64,000 bases of DNA, taken from Novosphingobium album (ex Liu et al. 2023). GTDB lineage: Bacteria; Pseudomonadota; Alphaproteobacteria; Sphingomonadales; Sphingomonadaceae. Numbering within the stretch: position 1 is the first letter of the stretch; each line of letters opens with the position of its first letter. The position numbers were made by a program, and so were the translations under genes. Below are positions 33,834 through 43,324 of the stretch, in pieces. Location: the NCBI RefSeq assembly GCF_029076845.1, contig NZ_JARESE010000049.1, positions 1 to 64,000 of the forward strand, written 5' to 3'. Below the pieces are notes generated by a model. It was not told the origin of the DNA. It was given only the letters and a program-made list of their open reading frames with translations, and did not search any database.

Positions 33834-33852
33834 GATCGCTTCCTTCTTCCGA

Positions 33853-34752
33853 TCAGCCGAGCGTGAAGTTCGCCGGCGCGATCTTCACGCCGGGCACTTC
33901 GGACCGGCCGCGATAGAGCGTCGAGGTGCCCGACAGCGGCTTGCCGTGCTTCAGGCACTCGCCGGCGTCCTGGGGCACGATGTTGAGGTAGATATCGCGG
34001 CCGTCGCTGCCGCCAAAGCGCACTTGCGTGGTCGTGCCGGGCGGGGTGTGCACCGGCGCCAGTTCCTCCCCGCCGGGCGTCACGCGCCGTACGATGCCGG
34101 GCGAGAACACGCCCGCGATCCAGACGTTGCCTGCCGCGTCGATCGTCATGCCGTCGCAATCATCACGGTCGAGCAGCACGCGCCGGTTGGCCAGCGTCAG
34201 GTCGGGCGCGACGTCCCAGGTATAGGCCTTGCCGAAGGTGTCCGAGCAATGCAGCAGGGCGCGGGCCGGATCATGGGCGATGCCGTTCGAGAACCTGAGG
34301 CCCTCGGCCAGGCGGATCGCCTGCCGGTCGCGCGTCAGCCGGTACACCGCGGTGGGGCGGCTTTCCCTGGCGGCGATGACGTGTTCGATATCGTTGGTGC
34401 CGAAAAAGATGCCGCCCGTGCCATCGGGCCACATCTCGTTTATGCCGTTGACCGGCCGGCCTTCCAGCTCGGCGATCAGCCAGCCCGACTTGCCGGTTTC
34501 CGGGTGGTTCCACATGATCCCGCCCTGGCCGGAAGACAGCACCGCGCCATCGGCGTTCATCAGCACCCCGCCGGTCCACATCCGGCCTTCGTTGAGCACG
34601 CCGAGCCTGGTCCCGTCCGGCTTCACGCCGTGGATGCCGCCGCCGATCACGTCGCTGTACCAGATCGCCTCGCGCTCATGGTCCACGGCGAGTCCTTCGA
34701 GGTAGATGCCCGTGGCGATCGCCTCGAACTCACCCGGCAACAGTTCGGTCAC
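33853..34752 (-). CDS. SMP-30/gluconolactonase-family protein
   Basis: A 299-residue six-bladed propeller of the SMP-30/gluconolactonase/LRE family. Landmarks are the early Y-L-E-G-L-A-V-D-H-E, the middle metal-site blocks F-S-N-G-I-A-H-D-P and the later D-D-C-D-G-M-T-I-D-A-A-G-N-V-W-I-A. Such proteins hydrolyse lactones with a divalent metal. It is the first gene of an SGL-SDR pair that diverges from a cytochrome P450. A lactonase acting on a product of the P450/SDR pathway is inferred from the neighbourhood. Confidence 0.87.
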   Translation of the reverse strand: MTELLPGEFEAIATGIYLEGLAVDHEREAIWYSDVIGGGIHGVKPDGTRLGVLNEGRMWTGGVLMNADGAVLSSGQGGIMWNHPETGKSGWLIAELEGRPVNGINEMWPDGTGGIFFGTNDIEHVIAARESRPTAVYRLTRDRQAIRLAEGLRFSNGIAHDPARALLHCSDTFGKAYTWDVAPDLTLANRRVLLDRDDCDGMTIDAAGNVWIAGVFSPGIVRRVTPGGEELAPVHTPPGTTTQVRFGGSDGRDIYLNIVPQDAGECLKHGKPLSGTSTLYRGRSEVPGVKIAPANFTLG

Positions 34753-34832
34753 GCGCGTCTCTCCCGGAATGATCGTGCGCGGTCTCTCGATTCGCCGCGC
34801 GCGGCCGGCGCGTTGGCCAGCGTGTTCGTCCT

Positions 34833-34952
34833 ATTGTTAGCGCGCGCAGGCTGTCAACCGGGCGGTGTTCGCCGGGACGATGCGCCGGAGGCGGCTTCGC
34901 CTGCACAGCGGAAGAGATCGCGTTGCCATGGCGCGATCGGCAGGCTAACAAT
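34833..34952. promoter_or_regulatory. distant inverted repeat in divergent promoter region
   Basis: ATTGTTAGC at 34833-34841 and its exact complement GCTAACAAT at 34944-34952 lie 102 bases apart in the 275-base gap between the lactonase-like gene and the P450 gene, one near each gene. They may be paired regulator sites. No regulator gene is adjacent and no promoter is certain. Confidence 0.4.
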
Positions 34953-35027
34953 CCGACGAACAGGGGGGCGGCCGCATGGCCGCGCAAGCCCCCGGCAAAG
35001 CCGTGAAGCGAGAGGGATGAAGGGACG

Positions 35028-36296
35028 ATGGCCGACGAGTTACCCGATTTCTATTCCGACCCGAAGCTGATCGACGATCCGCGCCCTTATTACGACGCGG
35101 TCCGCGCGCGGTGCCCGGTGTTCGCCGAGCCCTATCACGGGTCGATCATGGTCACGGGCTATGACGAAGTGGTCGAGGTGCTGACCACGCGTGACGGCAC
35201 CTATTCCTCCGCGCCGTCAGTGGTCGGCCCGGTCCTGGGCCTGCCGTTCGAGCCCGAGGGCGACGATATCACTGCCCAGCTCGACGCGCACCGTGCGCGG
35301 ATGCCCTGGTCGGAGCATCTCGTCTGCTTCGATGGCCAGAAGCACGCCGAGAACCGCGCGTTGCTGACCAGCCTGCTGACCTTCAAGCGGCTCAAGGCCA
35401 ATGAGGACTATCTCTATGCGCTGGCCGATCGGCTGATCGACGGCTTCATCGACCGGGGCCGGTGCAACGTCGTTACCGATTATGCCCATGCCACCACGAC
35501 TTACGCGATCTCGGACATCCTCGGCATTCCCGAGGAGCATCGGGCCGAACTGCTCGAACTGATCGGCCCGGTGCCCAGCCAGCTCGATGGCGATGCCGCG
35601 CACAAGATCGGGCCCGACCCGCTGGTGTTCCTCAAGGACCGCTTCGATGCCTATATCCGGGAGCGGCAGGAGCAGCCGACCGGCGACTTGCTCTCCGACC
35701 TTGCCAATGCGCGCTACAAGGACGGCACCGTGCCCGATCCCGACATGCTCTCGCACCTTGGCCGCTTCCTGTATGGCGCCGGGCAGGACACCACGTCGCG
35801 GCTGATGGCGCGCTGCGTCCTCGAACTGGTCGACGATGCGGACCTGCAGGCCCGCCTGCGGGCCGAGCCCGCGCGGATACCCGATTTCATCGAGGAAGTG
35901 CTGCGCTATGACGGGCCGGTCAAGGCCGCCTACCGTCTGGCGCTGACCGACACGACCGTGGGCGGGCAGCCGATCAGGGCGGGTACCATCCTCAACGTCA
36001 GCCTGACCGGCGCGAGCAACGATCCCCGGCACTTCGCCCATCCCGAAAAGCTCGATATCGACCGGCCGGGCAATCGCGATCACCTCAGCTTCAGCCGCGG
36101 CGTGCACGGCTGCCTGGGCGCGCCGCTGGGCCGGCTGGAGACGCGCGTGGTGCTCGAACGCCTGCTGGCGCGCACCGCCTGGATCGATATTTCGGAGGAA
36201 CACCACGGCCCGCCCGGCGCGCGCACCTATCGTTTCGAGCCGACGTATTCGTTCCGCAGCCTGGCCGACCTGCACATCAAGTTCACGCCGGCCTGA
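35028..36296 (+). CDS. cytochrome P450
   Basis: A 422-residue soluble bacterial P450. The haem-binding block F-S-R-G-V-H-G-C-L-G-A has its axial ligand at Cys362. The I-helix motif is A-G-Q-D-T-T and the K-helix E-V-L-R. No membrane anchor is present, so it needs separate ferredoxin and reductase, and none is encoded next to it. It monooxygenates an unknown substrate. Divergence from an SMP-30 lactonase-like gene and an SDR suggests a small catabolic set for a terpenoid or aliphatic compound, which is inference. The ATG at 35028 has a GGGACG/GAGGGATGAAGG ribosome region upstream. Confidence 0.95.
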   Translation: MADELPDFYSDPKLIDDPRPYYDAVRARCPVFAEPYHGSIMVTGYDEVVEVLTTRDGTYSSAPSVVGPVLGLPFEPEGDDITAQLDAHRARMPWSEHLVCFDGQKHAENRALLTSLLTFKRLKANEDYLYALADRLIDGFIDRGRCNVVTDYAHATTTYAISDILGIPEEHRAELLELIGPVPSQLDGDAAHKIGPDPLVFLKDRFDAYIRERQEQPTGDLLSDLANARYKDGTVPDPDMLSHLGRFLYGAGQDTTSRLMARCVLELVDDADLQARLRAEPARIPDFIEEVLRYDGPVKAAYRLALTDTTVGGQPIRAGTILNVSLTGASNDPRHFAHPEKLDIDRPGNRDHLSFSRGVHGCLGAPLGRLETRVVLERLLARTAWIDISEEHHGPPGARTYRFEPTYSFRSLADLHIKFTPA

Positions 36297-36351
36297 TCCC
36301 TTGCGGGCTTCCCAGCGCGATCACGACGTATCAATCCAAGACGATCACGCG

Positions 36352-36894
36352 CTAGGCCAGCCGCAGCAGGTGCAGCCGCGCGCGGCCAGCGTCGCGCACG
36401 GTTTCGGCTTCGAAGCCTTTCACCGCGACCGCCTCGTCCCGGCCCGTCTCCAGGCTGATCCAGGTCGCCGGGGCGATCCATCCCAGCCGGTTCAGCTTGT
36501 CGAGCGCGACCGCGCCGGCGCCGGTGCCGTAAGGCGGATCGAGCAGGACAAGGTCGAGCGGCTCTTTCGCGGGGCCCAGCGTGAGCGCCGAGCCGGCGCG
36601 CACCTCGCATCGCGCCTGCGCGCGCAGGGCGGCAATATTGGCGCGGATCGCGCGGATCGCCGCCGCGTCCTGATCAACGAACAGGCAGTGCGCCGCCCCG
36701 CGCGACAGCGCTTCCAGCCCCAGCGCGCCCGATCCGGCGAAAAGATCGGCCACCTTGAGCCCCTCGAACGCGCCCAGCCGGCTGGTCAGCATCGAAAACA
36801 GCGTCTCGCGCGTGCGGTCGGCGGTGGGGCGCGTGGCATCGCCTTCGGGCGCGGCAAGCTTGCGCCCGCGCCATTCGCCGGCAACGATCCTCAT
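36352..36894 (-). CDS. rsmD: 16S rRNA m2G966 methyltransferase
   Basis: A 180-residue RsmD. The opening M-R-I-V-A-G-E-W-R-G-R-K-L is typical. SAM motif D-L-F-A-G-S-G-A-L-G-L-E-A-L-S-R-G and catalytic D-P-P-Y-G are clear. It methylates G966 in 16S rRNA. The ATG at 36894 overlaps the stop of the pseudouridine synthase gene by four bases; the in-frame extension to 37830 is a shadow of that gene. The pair rluB-rsmD is a common alphaproteobacterial arrangement. Confidence 0.95.
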   Translation of the reverse strand: MRIVAGEWRGRKLAAPEGDATRPTADRTRETLFSMLTSRLGAFEGLKVADLFAGSGALGLEALSRGAAHCLFVDQDAAAIRAIRANIAALRAQARCEVRAGSALTLGPAKEPLDLVLLDPPYGTGAGAVALDKLNRLGWIAPATWISLETGRDEAVAVKGFEAETVRDAGRARLHLLRLA

Positions 36895-37802
36895 GCGCGC
36901 CGGCCTCCGGCAAGCTCCTTGCGGAAGCGTTCCAGATCCTTGGGGGCGATTTCCACCGCCGCGCCCTTGGGCAGTTCGTCCAGCGCGAAAGGGCCATAGC
37001 CGATGCGGATCAGGCGGCTGACCTGGAGGCCGAGATGCTCCAACACGCGGCGCACTTCGCGGTTCTTGCCTTCGGTCAGCGTCATTTCGATCCACTGGTT
37101 GCGCCCGGTGCGGCGATCCATGTTGGCATCGATCCGGCCATAGCGCATCCCGTCGATCTCGATGCCCTCGATCAGGTCTTCCAGCTGCGCCTGCGTCACG
37201 TCGCCGAAAGCGCGCGCGCGATAAGTGCGCGTCACCTTGGTCGCGGGCAGTTCCAGCAGGCGCTTGAACTCGCCATCGTTGGTCAGCAGCAGCAGCCCTT
37301 CGGTATTGAGGTCGAGCCGGCCCACCGGCATCAGCCGGGGCGTGGCCGGCGGCAGCGCATTGCGCAGCGCGGCATAGATCGTCGGCCGGCCGGCGGGATC
37401 GCGCTCGGCGGTGAGCAGCCCGGCGGGCTTGTGGAAGGCGAACAGCCGCGTCGCCTCGGGCGCTTTCACCGGCTTGCCGTCCACCGTCACGCCGCGCAGG
37501 TCGGGCAGCACGGTGGCGGGCGTGGTGATCGTGTCCTCGCCCTGCTTGACGCGGCCTTCGGCGATCATCCGCTCGGCCTCGCGCCGGCTGGCGACGCCCG
37601 CGCGCGCCAGCAGCTTGGCGATGCGTTCCCCCTCGCGCGCGTCGCCGGGCCTGGCGGCGCCATCGCGCGGGGGGGCCGGCTTGGCCGAAGCGGGCTTTGC
37701 AGGCGCGGGCTTCGGGGCCGCTGGCGGGCGGGCACTCGGGCGCGGGCCGCCGCGACGCGCGGTCGGACGTTTGGCACCGGGCCGGTCGGTTGGTCTGGAC
37801 AT
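36891..37802 (-). CDS. RluB/RsuA-family pseudouridine synthase
   Basis: A 303-residue pseudouridine synthase. The first 50 residues are a Pro/Ala/Lys/Arg-rich tail. An S4 RNA-binding domain (about 52-100: R-I-A-K-L-L-A-R-A-G-V-A-S-R-R-E-A-E-R-M-I) precedes the catalytic domain with P-V-G-R-L-D-L-N-T-E-G-L-L-L-L-T-N-D-G, whose Asp is catalytic. It probably modifies 23S rRNA (RluB type, U2605). RsuA is the alternative within the family. The basic tail is longer than in E. coli RluB. Confidence 0.92.
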   Translation of the reverse strand: MSRPTDRPGAKRPTARRGGPRPSARPPAAPKPAPAKPASAKPAPPRDGAARPGDAREGERIAKLLARAGVASRREAERMIAEGRVKQGEDTITTPATVLPDLRGVTVDGKPVKAPEATRLFAFHKPAGLLTAERDPAGRPTIYAALRNALPPATPRLMPVGRLDLNTEGLLLLTNDGEFKRLLELPATKVTRTYRARAFGDVTQAQLEDLIEGIEIDGMRYGRIDANMDRRTGRNQWIEMTLTEGKNREVRRVLEHLGLQVSRLIRIGYGPFALDELPKGAAVEIAPKDLERFRKELAGGRRA

Positions 37803-37867
37803 AAGCCGCGCTTAGCTGTTGATCGCGCAATCATCCAGCCTTCCCATCGCGGGGCGGCGCGCTAAGC

Positions 37868-39238
37868 ATGGATCATTCGCGAGCAGGGGAGCACGGCGTG
37901 GAGACCGAAACGATCGAACCGGCGCCGGCGCAGCGGCGCGACTTGTGGGAATCGATCCGGCCCTATCTGGAAAAGGAATCGCTCGCCGCCTTCTTCCTCG
38001 GCGTATCCTCGGGCTTTCCCTACGCGATGATCGGCGCGACGCTGACCACGCGGCTGGCGCAGGATGGTATCGAGAAATCGACCATCACCGCCTTCACCCT
38101 GGCGTTCCTGGTCTACAACCTCAAGGTCTTCTGGGCCTGGATCATCGATGGCGTGCACTTGCCGGCGATCGGCCAGCTGGGCCAGCGCGTCTCGTGGATG
38201 CTGGTGACGGGGCTGCTGGTGATCGCCGCGACCATCAACCTGGCGCTGGTCGATCCGGCGGGCGATATCGGCGGCACGGTGCTGGCCGCCGTGCTGGTGG
38301 GCGCGGCCGGGGCGAGCTTCGACATCGTGATCGATGCCTATCGGATCGAAACGCTCAAGCCCTATCAGCTCGGCACCGGCTCGGGCATGAGCCAGTATGG
38401 CTGGCGGATCGGTTCGACTGGCGCGGGCGCACTGGCGCTGGTCGTCGCGGCGCGGTGGGGATGGAGCTCGGCCTATGTCGCCTGCGCGGTCTTCGCCATC
38501 CCCGCAATGGCGGTGGCGCTGCTCTTGGGGGAGCCGGCGCGGCACGTGATCGTGGCGCGGCGCAAGGGGCTGGCCGAAGTCTGGGCCTCGATCGTCGGGC
38601 CGTTCATCGAATTCTTCCAGCGCAGCGGCGCGGTGCTGGTGCTGATCTTCATCCTGGTCCACAAAGTCGGCGATACGCTGGCGAACCTCACCTTCCGCCT
38701 GCTGTTCGACGATCTGGGCTTCTCGAATGACGAGATCGCGATCTACGACGTGGGCGTGGGCTTCTGGGCCTATTTCATCGGCATCTTCATCGGCGGCATC
38801 GCCTATGCGCGGCTGGGGCTGAAGCGATCGGTGCTGATCGCGCTGGTATTGATGGGCATTTCCAACCTCAGCTTCGCGCTGCTGGCGGCGGCGGGGCACA
38901 GCAATATCGGCATGGCCGGCGCGATCGGCTTCGAGAACGCGGCCTCGGGCTATGGTGGGGTGGTGGTGGTCGCCTATTTCTCGGCCCTGTGCGACTTGCG
39001 CTTCACCGCCGCGCAATATGCGCTGATCTCGGCCGGGGCCAGCGTGGTCGGGCGTTTCCTGACCGGCACCACGGCTGGCGCGCTGATCGAGGCGATGGGT
39101 TATGTGAACTTCTACCTGCTCACCACGCTGGCGGCGCTGCCCGGCATCGTCCTGTTCTGGTGGATGAGCCGCACCGGCCTGGTCGACGCGGCGATGGGCA
39201 CGGCGGGCGAAGTGGGCGAGGGCGGCGCGCGGAGCTAA
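37868..39238 (+). CDS. AmpG-like MFS permease
   Basis: A 456-residue inner-membrane protein of the PAT/AmpG branch of the major facilitator superfamily, with about twelve hydrophobic segments. The N-terminal F-F-L-G-V-S-S-G-F-P-Y-A-M-I-G-A-T-L and the later Q-Y-A-L-I-S-A-G-A-S-V-V-G-R segment are typical. AmpG imports anhydro-muropeptides for peptidoglycan recycling and beta-lactamase induction; some members carry acetyl-CoA. It stands alone in the plus direction, divergent from rluB-rsmD. The first 25 residues are a soluble tail. Confidence 0.87.
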   Translation: MDHSRAGEHGVETETIEPAPAQRRDLWESIRPYLEKESLAAFFLGVSSGFPYAMIGATLTTRLAQDGIEKSTITAFTLAFLVYNLKVFWAWIIDGVHLPAIGQLGQRVSWMLVTGLLVIAATINLALVDPAGDIGGTVLAAVLVGAAGASFDIVIDAYRIETLKPYQLGTGSGMSQYGWRIGSTGAGALALVVAARWGWSSAYVACAVFAIPAMAVALLLGEPARHVIVARRKGLAEVWASIVGPFIEFFQRSGAVLVLIFILVHKVGDTLANLTFRLLFDDLGFSNDEIAIYDVGVGFWAYFIGIFIGGIAYARLGLKRSVLIALVLMGISNLSFALLAAAGHSNIGMAGAIGFENAASGYGGVVVVAYFSALCDLRFTAAQYALISAGASVVGRFLTGTTAGALIEAMGYVNFYLLTTLAALPGIVLFWWMSRTGLVDAAMGTAGEVGEGGARS

Positions 39239-39278
39239 AGCCTGATTCAGCGTGGCCGGAGCGGGCTGGTGCCGCCCT

Positions 39279-39302
39279 GAAATGCGCTCTTTCGCGCATT
39301 TC
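39279..39302. terminator. bidirectional terminator-like hairpin
   Basis: GAAATGCGC (39279-39287) and GCGCATTTC (39294-39302) are exact complements around a six-base loop. The hairpin lies between the convergent permease and ruvX genes. T/A runs are short, so efficiency is uncertain. Confidence 0.6.
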
Positions 39303-39312
39303 CAGACAGACT

Positions 39313-39795
39313 CTAGAATACCCCGCCCGCCAGCGCATCGATCGCGGCTTGCAGGATCACCGCCGCCGCCGCCGAATCGATTCGCTCGGCGCGCTTGGCC
39401 CGGCTCATGTCCTGGTCGATCAGGCCGCGTTCGGCGCTGGTGGTGGACCAGCGCTCGTCCCACAGCAGGATCGGCAGGCCCAGCACGCCCAGGTTGCGGG
39501 CATAGGCGCGGCTCGATTGCGCGCGCGGGCCTTCGCTGCCGTCCATGTTGAGCGGCAGGCCGATGACCACGCCCCTGATCGCGCGCTCGTTCGCCAGGGC
39601 TTCGAGCACGGCCTTGTCCGCGCCGAACTTGCCGCGCTTCAGCGTCTTGCCGGGAGAGGCGATGCGCCAGCCGGCATCGCAGAAGGCGGTGCCGATGGTC
39701 TGCGTGCCAAGGTCAAGCGCGATCAGCGCGCCGCCTTCGGGCAAGGCGTCGCGATATTCCAGCGCGCTGGTCGTGATCAGCGGGATGGCCGCCAT
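39313..39795 (-). CDS. ruvX: RuvX/YqgF pre-16S rRNA nuclease
   Basis: A 160-residue YqgF-family protein with the RNase H-like opening [10 protein letters not shown], the central [10 protein letters not shown] and the late [11 protein letters not shown], all diagnostic. It is annotated either as a Holliday junction resolvase or as the nuclease that finishes 16S rRNA 5' ends. It overlaps the end of the DUF3089 gene by 19 bases on the same strand, indicating co-transcription. Confidence 0.95.
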   Translation of the reverse strand: MAAIPLITTSALEYRDALPEGGALIALDLGTQTIGTAFCDAGWRIASPGKTLKRGKFGADKAVLEALANERAIRGVVIGLPLNMDGSEGPRAQSSRAYARNLGVLGLPILLWDERWSTTSAERGLIDQDMSRAKRAERIDSAAAAVILQAAIDALAGGVF

Positions 39796-40925
39796 GCCTT
39801 CACCCTGCGTTCGAAATCGGCGCGCAGGTTAGCCCAGAACAGCGGGATATCGTAAAGGTGGTAATTGTTGCCGGGCAGCACATAAGGGCCAAGCTGGAGA
39901 TCGGGCGGCGGGCCGATGTGCAGGAAATGATCCTCGCCGCAGAACGCCGGGACCGCGCCCGCCACCAGCTCGCCGCTTTCGGCCGCGACATCGGGCACCA
40001 GCGTGCCCAGGTTGTCCCTGGCCAGGGCGCGGCCATCGCGCGCGCCGGTGATCGGATTGGTGCACAGGAACGCCGTGTCACCCATGCCGGTGCCATCAAG
40101 GCGTTGCCCGTCAAGCCCGGGGCGGCGGGCATAGGCCTTGAGCAGCATGGCGGTTTCGGCTGGATCGGCGACGGACAGCCAGCTCATCACGCAGCCCGCC
40201 TGATCGGGGGCGGTGCAGGCCGGCAGGCCCATGGCGGGCAGGTCATGGGCCAGCGAAACCGGCCAGCCGACGACATAAGCGGCCGCGACGCGCGCGGCGA
40301 GCGGCGTGCCGGCGATCCGGTCGCGCATCAGGCGGCGCAGCAGGAACGCGCCCTGGCTGTGCCCGGCCAGCACGATCGGTTGTCGGGGATCGACCGTCCT
40401 GATGAACACGTCGAACGCCTCCAGCACATCGCCATAGGCCAGGTCGAGCGCGCGGGCCGCCTCGGGCGCGTCGGTCAGGAAAGCGCCGACCGCCGCCTGG
40501 CGGTAACGTGGCGCCCAGATTGCGGCGGCGCGGTTGAACGGGCTGGCCATGCCCTTGACGAACAGCGCGGCGCGCTGGCGCGATACCGGATCGTCGAGCG
40601 AGGCGTTCCAGCTGTCGCGCGTGATGTGGCTGGTGGGGTGGATGAAGAACACCGCGACCGCCAGCGGCTTGCCGGCCTCGCCCGCCGGCTCGCGCAGCCC
40701 CGGCGGGCGCCACGCGGCGGGATCGGCCGCGCTCATGCCCGGCCGCGCGATCCACATCCCCGGCGCGGCATAGGCGGCTTCGGGCAGGGGCGGCTGGGGG
40801 GTGAACGCGGCCGAGGGGACGAAAGCCATCTCGGTCAGATCCTCGGCGAAGATGCGCAGCGCGATCAGCCCGGCCAGGACCAGCACGACGATGCCGGCGA
40901 TCACGTAAAGGAACTTGCGGGCCAT
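39777..40925 (-). CDS. DUF3089 alpha/beta-hydrolase-like membrane-anchored protein
   Basis: A 382-residue protein with an N-terminal membrane anchor (about 5-25) and a DUF3089 domain. A possible nucleophile elbow is [10 protein letters not shown] (G-x-S-x-G), and I-H-P-T-S-H-I-T lies further toward the N-terminus, as usual for the family. Its reaction is unknown; esterase or lipase activity is inferred from the fold. The ATG at 40925 fits the anchor; in-frame sequence to 40970 adds 15 unlikely residues. It lies four bases after the AI-2E-family gene and runs into ruvX. Confidence 0.85.
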   Translation of the reverse strand: MARKFLYVIAGIVVLVLAGLIALRIFAEDLTEMAFVPSAAFTPQPPLPEAAYAAPGMWIARPGMSAADPAAWRPPGLREPAGEAGKPLAVAVFFIHPTSHITRDSWNASLDDPVSRQRAALFVKGMASPFNRAAAIWAPRYRQAAVGAFLTDAPEAARALDLAYGDVLEAFDVFIRTVDPRQPIVLAGHSQGAFLLRRLMRDRIAGTPLAARVAAAYVVGWPVSLAHDLPAMGLPACTAPDQAGCVMSWLSVADPAETAMLLKAYARRPGLDGQRLDGTGMGDTAFLCTNPITGARDGRALARDNLGTLVPDVAAESGELVAGAVPAFCGEDHFLHIGPPPDLQLGPYVLPGNNYHLYDIPLFWANLRADFERRVKAWRPSR

Positions 40926-40929
40926 GGCG

Positions 40930-42057
40930 TCAGGCCGCGTCCGGCGCCGGCTCGGGGCCAGGTTCGGCAAGATCCGGGTCCATGCCGGCCGCCGCCGGAT
41001 CGTGGCGTGCCGCGCCGCGTTCCAGCCAGACCTTGATCATCGCCACCAGCGGATCGGCCAGCGCCAGGCCCAGGATGCCGAACAGCACGCCCATGATGAG
41101 CTGCGCGGCCAGCACCAGTGCGGGCGGCAGGTCCGCCGTCTTGCGTGCGATCATCGGCACGATCAGGTAGCCGTCCACCGTCTGCACCACCAGGTAGACC
41201 ACGATCGTGTAGATGCCCATGTCGAACCCGCCCGAAAAGCCGACCATCACCATGATGAAGCCGGAAATCGGCGCGCCGATATTGGGCAGGAAGGCCAGCA
41301 GCCCGGTGATCAGGCCCAGCAGCGCGGCCATCGGCACGCCGTAGACCTGCAGCATGAGCCAGGTGGCGACGCCTTCCACGGTCATGCCCAGCAGACGGCC
41401 GAACAGCAGGCGGCGCAGCTTGAAGCCCATGATCTGGGCGGTGCCTTCGAAATAGGCGCGCCGGTCGGCCGGCATCATCCAGGCGACGCCGCGCCGGTAC
41501 AGCCGGGGTTCCAGCGCGAAATAGATGCCCAGCACCAGGATCAGGAACAGCGTGGTGAACGCGCCGATCAGCCCGCCGACCGCGCGCGTCACCTGGCCGA
41601 TGCCGCCCATCGCCTGCGGGGCCAGTTCCTGCACGTTGCCCACGTTGATGACGATGCCGTGGCCGCGCAGCCAGTCCAGCGCGCGGAAGAACTGGGTCTG
41701 GATCGTCGCGGGCAGCTCGGCCGCCTGCTGGGCGATCTGCGATCCGGCGAAGCGCGCGGTCCAGGCCAGGAACAGCACGGCCGCGATCAGCACGATCGCC
41801 ACCCGCCAGCCGCGCGGGCTCGGCAAGACCCGCCCCAGCAGCCGCGCGCCGCCGTCGATCAGCGCGGCAAAGACGATGCCGCCGAAGATCACCAGCAGCG
41901 ATTGCGAAAGGAACACCGCCAGCGCCAGCAGTGCCGCCATGCCCAGCCAGACGAAGGCGCGGCGCACTTCCTGCCGGATCACCGGATCGGCGATATCGGT
42001 GGGCCCGGCGCGGTGACGCGGGCCGGGCCGCTCGTCGCTGCCGGGGCCGGCGGCCAT
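40930..42057 (-). CDS. AI-2E/PerM-family transporter
   Basis: A 375-residue integral membrane protein with about seven or eight hydrophobic segments. The C-terminal block L-L-G-L-I-T-G-L-L-A-F-L-P-N-I-G-A-P-I-S-G and V-D-G-Y-L-I-V-P are characteristic of the AI-2 exporter/PerM family. Members export autoinducer-2 or act as Na+/H+ antiporters, so substrate is unknown. The ATG at 42057 overlaps the lepB stop by one to four bases (ATGA), so it belongs to the lepB operon. Confidence 0.88.
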   Translation of the reverse strand: MAAGPGSDERPGPRHRAGPTDIADPVIRQEVRRAFVWLGMAALLALAVFLSQSLLVIFGGIVFAALIDGGARLLGRVLPSPRGWRVAIVLIAAVLFLAWTARFAGSQIAQQAAELPATIQTQFFRALDWLRGHGIVINVGNVQELAPQAMGGIGQVTRAVGGLIGAFTTLFLILVLGIYFALEPRLYRRGVAWMMPADRRAYFEGTAQIMGFKLRRLLFGRLLGMTVEGVATWLMLQVYGVPMAALLGLITGLLAFLPNIGAPISGFIMVMVGFSGGFDMGIYTIVVYLVVQTVDGYLIVPMIARKTADLPPALVLAAQLIMGVLFGILGLALADPLVAMIKVWLERGAARHDPAAAGMDPDLAEPGPEPAPDAA

Positions 42058-42926
42058 CAGCGCGCGGTCCCGTTGGGTTCGACGCGGGGCCGCAGGCTGG
42101 TGCCCGCCCGGCCGCCGCGCAGCGCCGACCACCAGGTCAGCGGATTGAGGCTCTGGCTGCCGTCGAGCGAGAAGGTAAGGAATTCGGCGCGTCCGCCAAT
42201 GTCGGACAGCGGCACCGGACCGCCCAGGCCGTTGCCCGCCAGCGGCTCGCGGCTGTCGGCGGAATGATCGCGGTTGTCGCCCATCAGGAAGACGTGGCCA
42301 GCGGGCACGGTGATCTCGGGGAAATGATCAAGCTCCTGGTCGCGATGGTCGATGATCAGGTAACTCGCCCCGTTGGGCATGGTTTCGCGCAGCACCGGCA
42401 GCTCGCACACCTCGCGGCCCGAAGGCAGCCGCGCCTTGAGGCCGGGAAAAGTCATATCGTCGCAAGGCTGGCTCTGGTCCACCGCCAACTCCAGATCGGG
42501 CTCGACATGCTGGGGCACCGGCTTGCCGTTCAGGATGATCTGGCCGTTGCGCACCGCGATCCTGTCTCCGGGCAGGGCGACGACGCGCTTGATCAGGTCA
42601 TCGCGGCGATTGCGCGGCACGACGATGACGATGTCACCATATTCGGGCGTGCCGCCGAAAATCCGCCAGGTGCCGCGCGGCAGCAGGTGAAAGCTCATCG
42701 ACGACCAGTTCCAGCCATAGGGGTACTTGCTCACCACCAGCCGGTCGCCCACCAGCAGGTTGGGCATCATCGAGATCGAGGGGATGTAGAACTGCTTGGC
42801 GACCAGGCTGTGGAAGCCCAGCACCGCCAGCAGCATCAGCGCCAGCCCGCGCAATTCGGCCAGCCAGTCGATCCGTTCTTCTTTGGCCGCGCCCGGGGCC
42901 GCCGGTTCGCTTTGCGCTTCGCTCAT
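42057..42926 (-). CDS. lepB: signal peptidase I
   Basis: A 289-residue signal peptidase I. One membrane segment (about 24-45) precedes box B with the catalytic serine in Y-I-P-S-I-S-M-M-P (Ser about 50). The lysine general base lies in [15 protein letters not shown]. The late [11 protein letters not shown] is box E. It removes Sec signal peptides at the inner membrane. The start overlaps the acpS stop (ATGA). The C-terminal tail after box E is about 55 residues and poorly conserved. Confidence 0.96.
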   Translation of the reverse strand: MSEAQSEPAAPGAAKEERIDWLAELRGLALMLLAVLGFHSLVAKQFYIPSISMMPNLLVGDRLVVSKYPYGWNWSSMSFHLLPRGTWRIFGGTPEYGDIVIVVPRNRRDDLIKRVVALPGDRIAVRNGQIILNGKPVPQHVEPDLELAVDQSQPCDDMTFPGLKARLPSGREVCELPVLRETMPNGASYLIIDHRDQELDHFPEITVPAGHVFLMGDNRDHSADSREPLAGNGLGGPVPLSDIGGRAEFLTFSLDGSQSLNPLTWWSALRGGRAGTSLRPRVEPNGTAR

Positions 42927-43324
42927 AAAGGTCTCGCTTCGATCACCACGAAGGCTTGTGCCCATGGGTGGTCGTCGGTGAGCGTGAGGTGAACCAGCGT
43001 TTCATGGCCGGCCGGCGTCAGCGCGGCGAGTCGCGCCGCCGCCCCGCCGGTCAGCGCCAGCGTCGGCGCGCCGCTGCGGGCATTGACCACGCCGATGTCC
43101 TTCATGAACACCCCGGCGCGAAAGCCGGTGCCGATGGCCTTGGAAAAGGCTTCCTTGGCGGCGAAGCGCTTGGCGTAGGTCGCCGCGCGGGTCAGCTGGC
43201 GCCGCTGCGCCTTGGCCCGCTCGATCTCGGTGAAGACGCGCAGTTCGAATCGCTCGCCGAATCGATCCAGCGAGGCCTGGATGCGCTCGATGTTGCACAA
43301 GTCCGAGCCGAGGCCGATGATCAC
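42923..43324 (-). CDS. acpS: holo-[acyl-carrier-protein] synthase
   Basis: A 133-residue AcpS with opening [15 protein letters not shown] and the catalytic/metal block [15 protein letters not shown]. It transfers 4'-phosphopantetheine from CoA to acyl carrier protein for lipid synthesis. It overlaps pdxJ and lepB by four bases each in the usual pdxJ-acpS-lepB order. Confidence 0.96.
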   Translation of the reverse strand: MIIGLGSDLCNIERIQASLDRFGERFELRVFTEIERAKAQRRQLTRAATYAKRFAAKEAFSKAIGTGFRAGVFMKDIGVVNARSGAPTLALTGGAAARLAALTPAGHETLVHLTLTDDHPWAQAFVVIEARPL

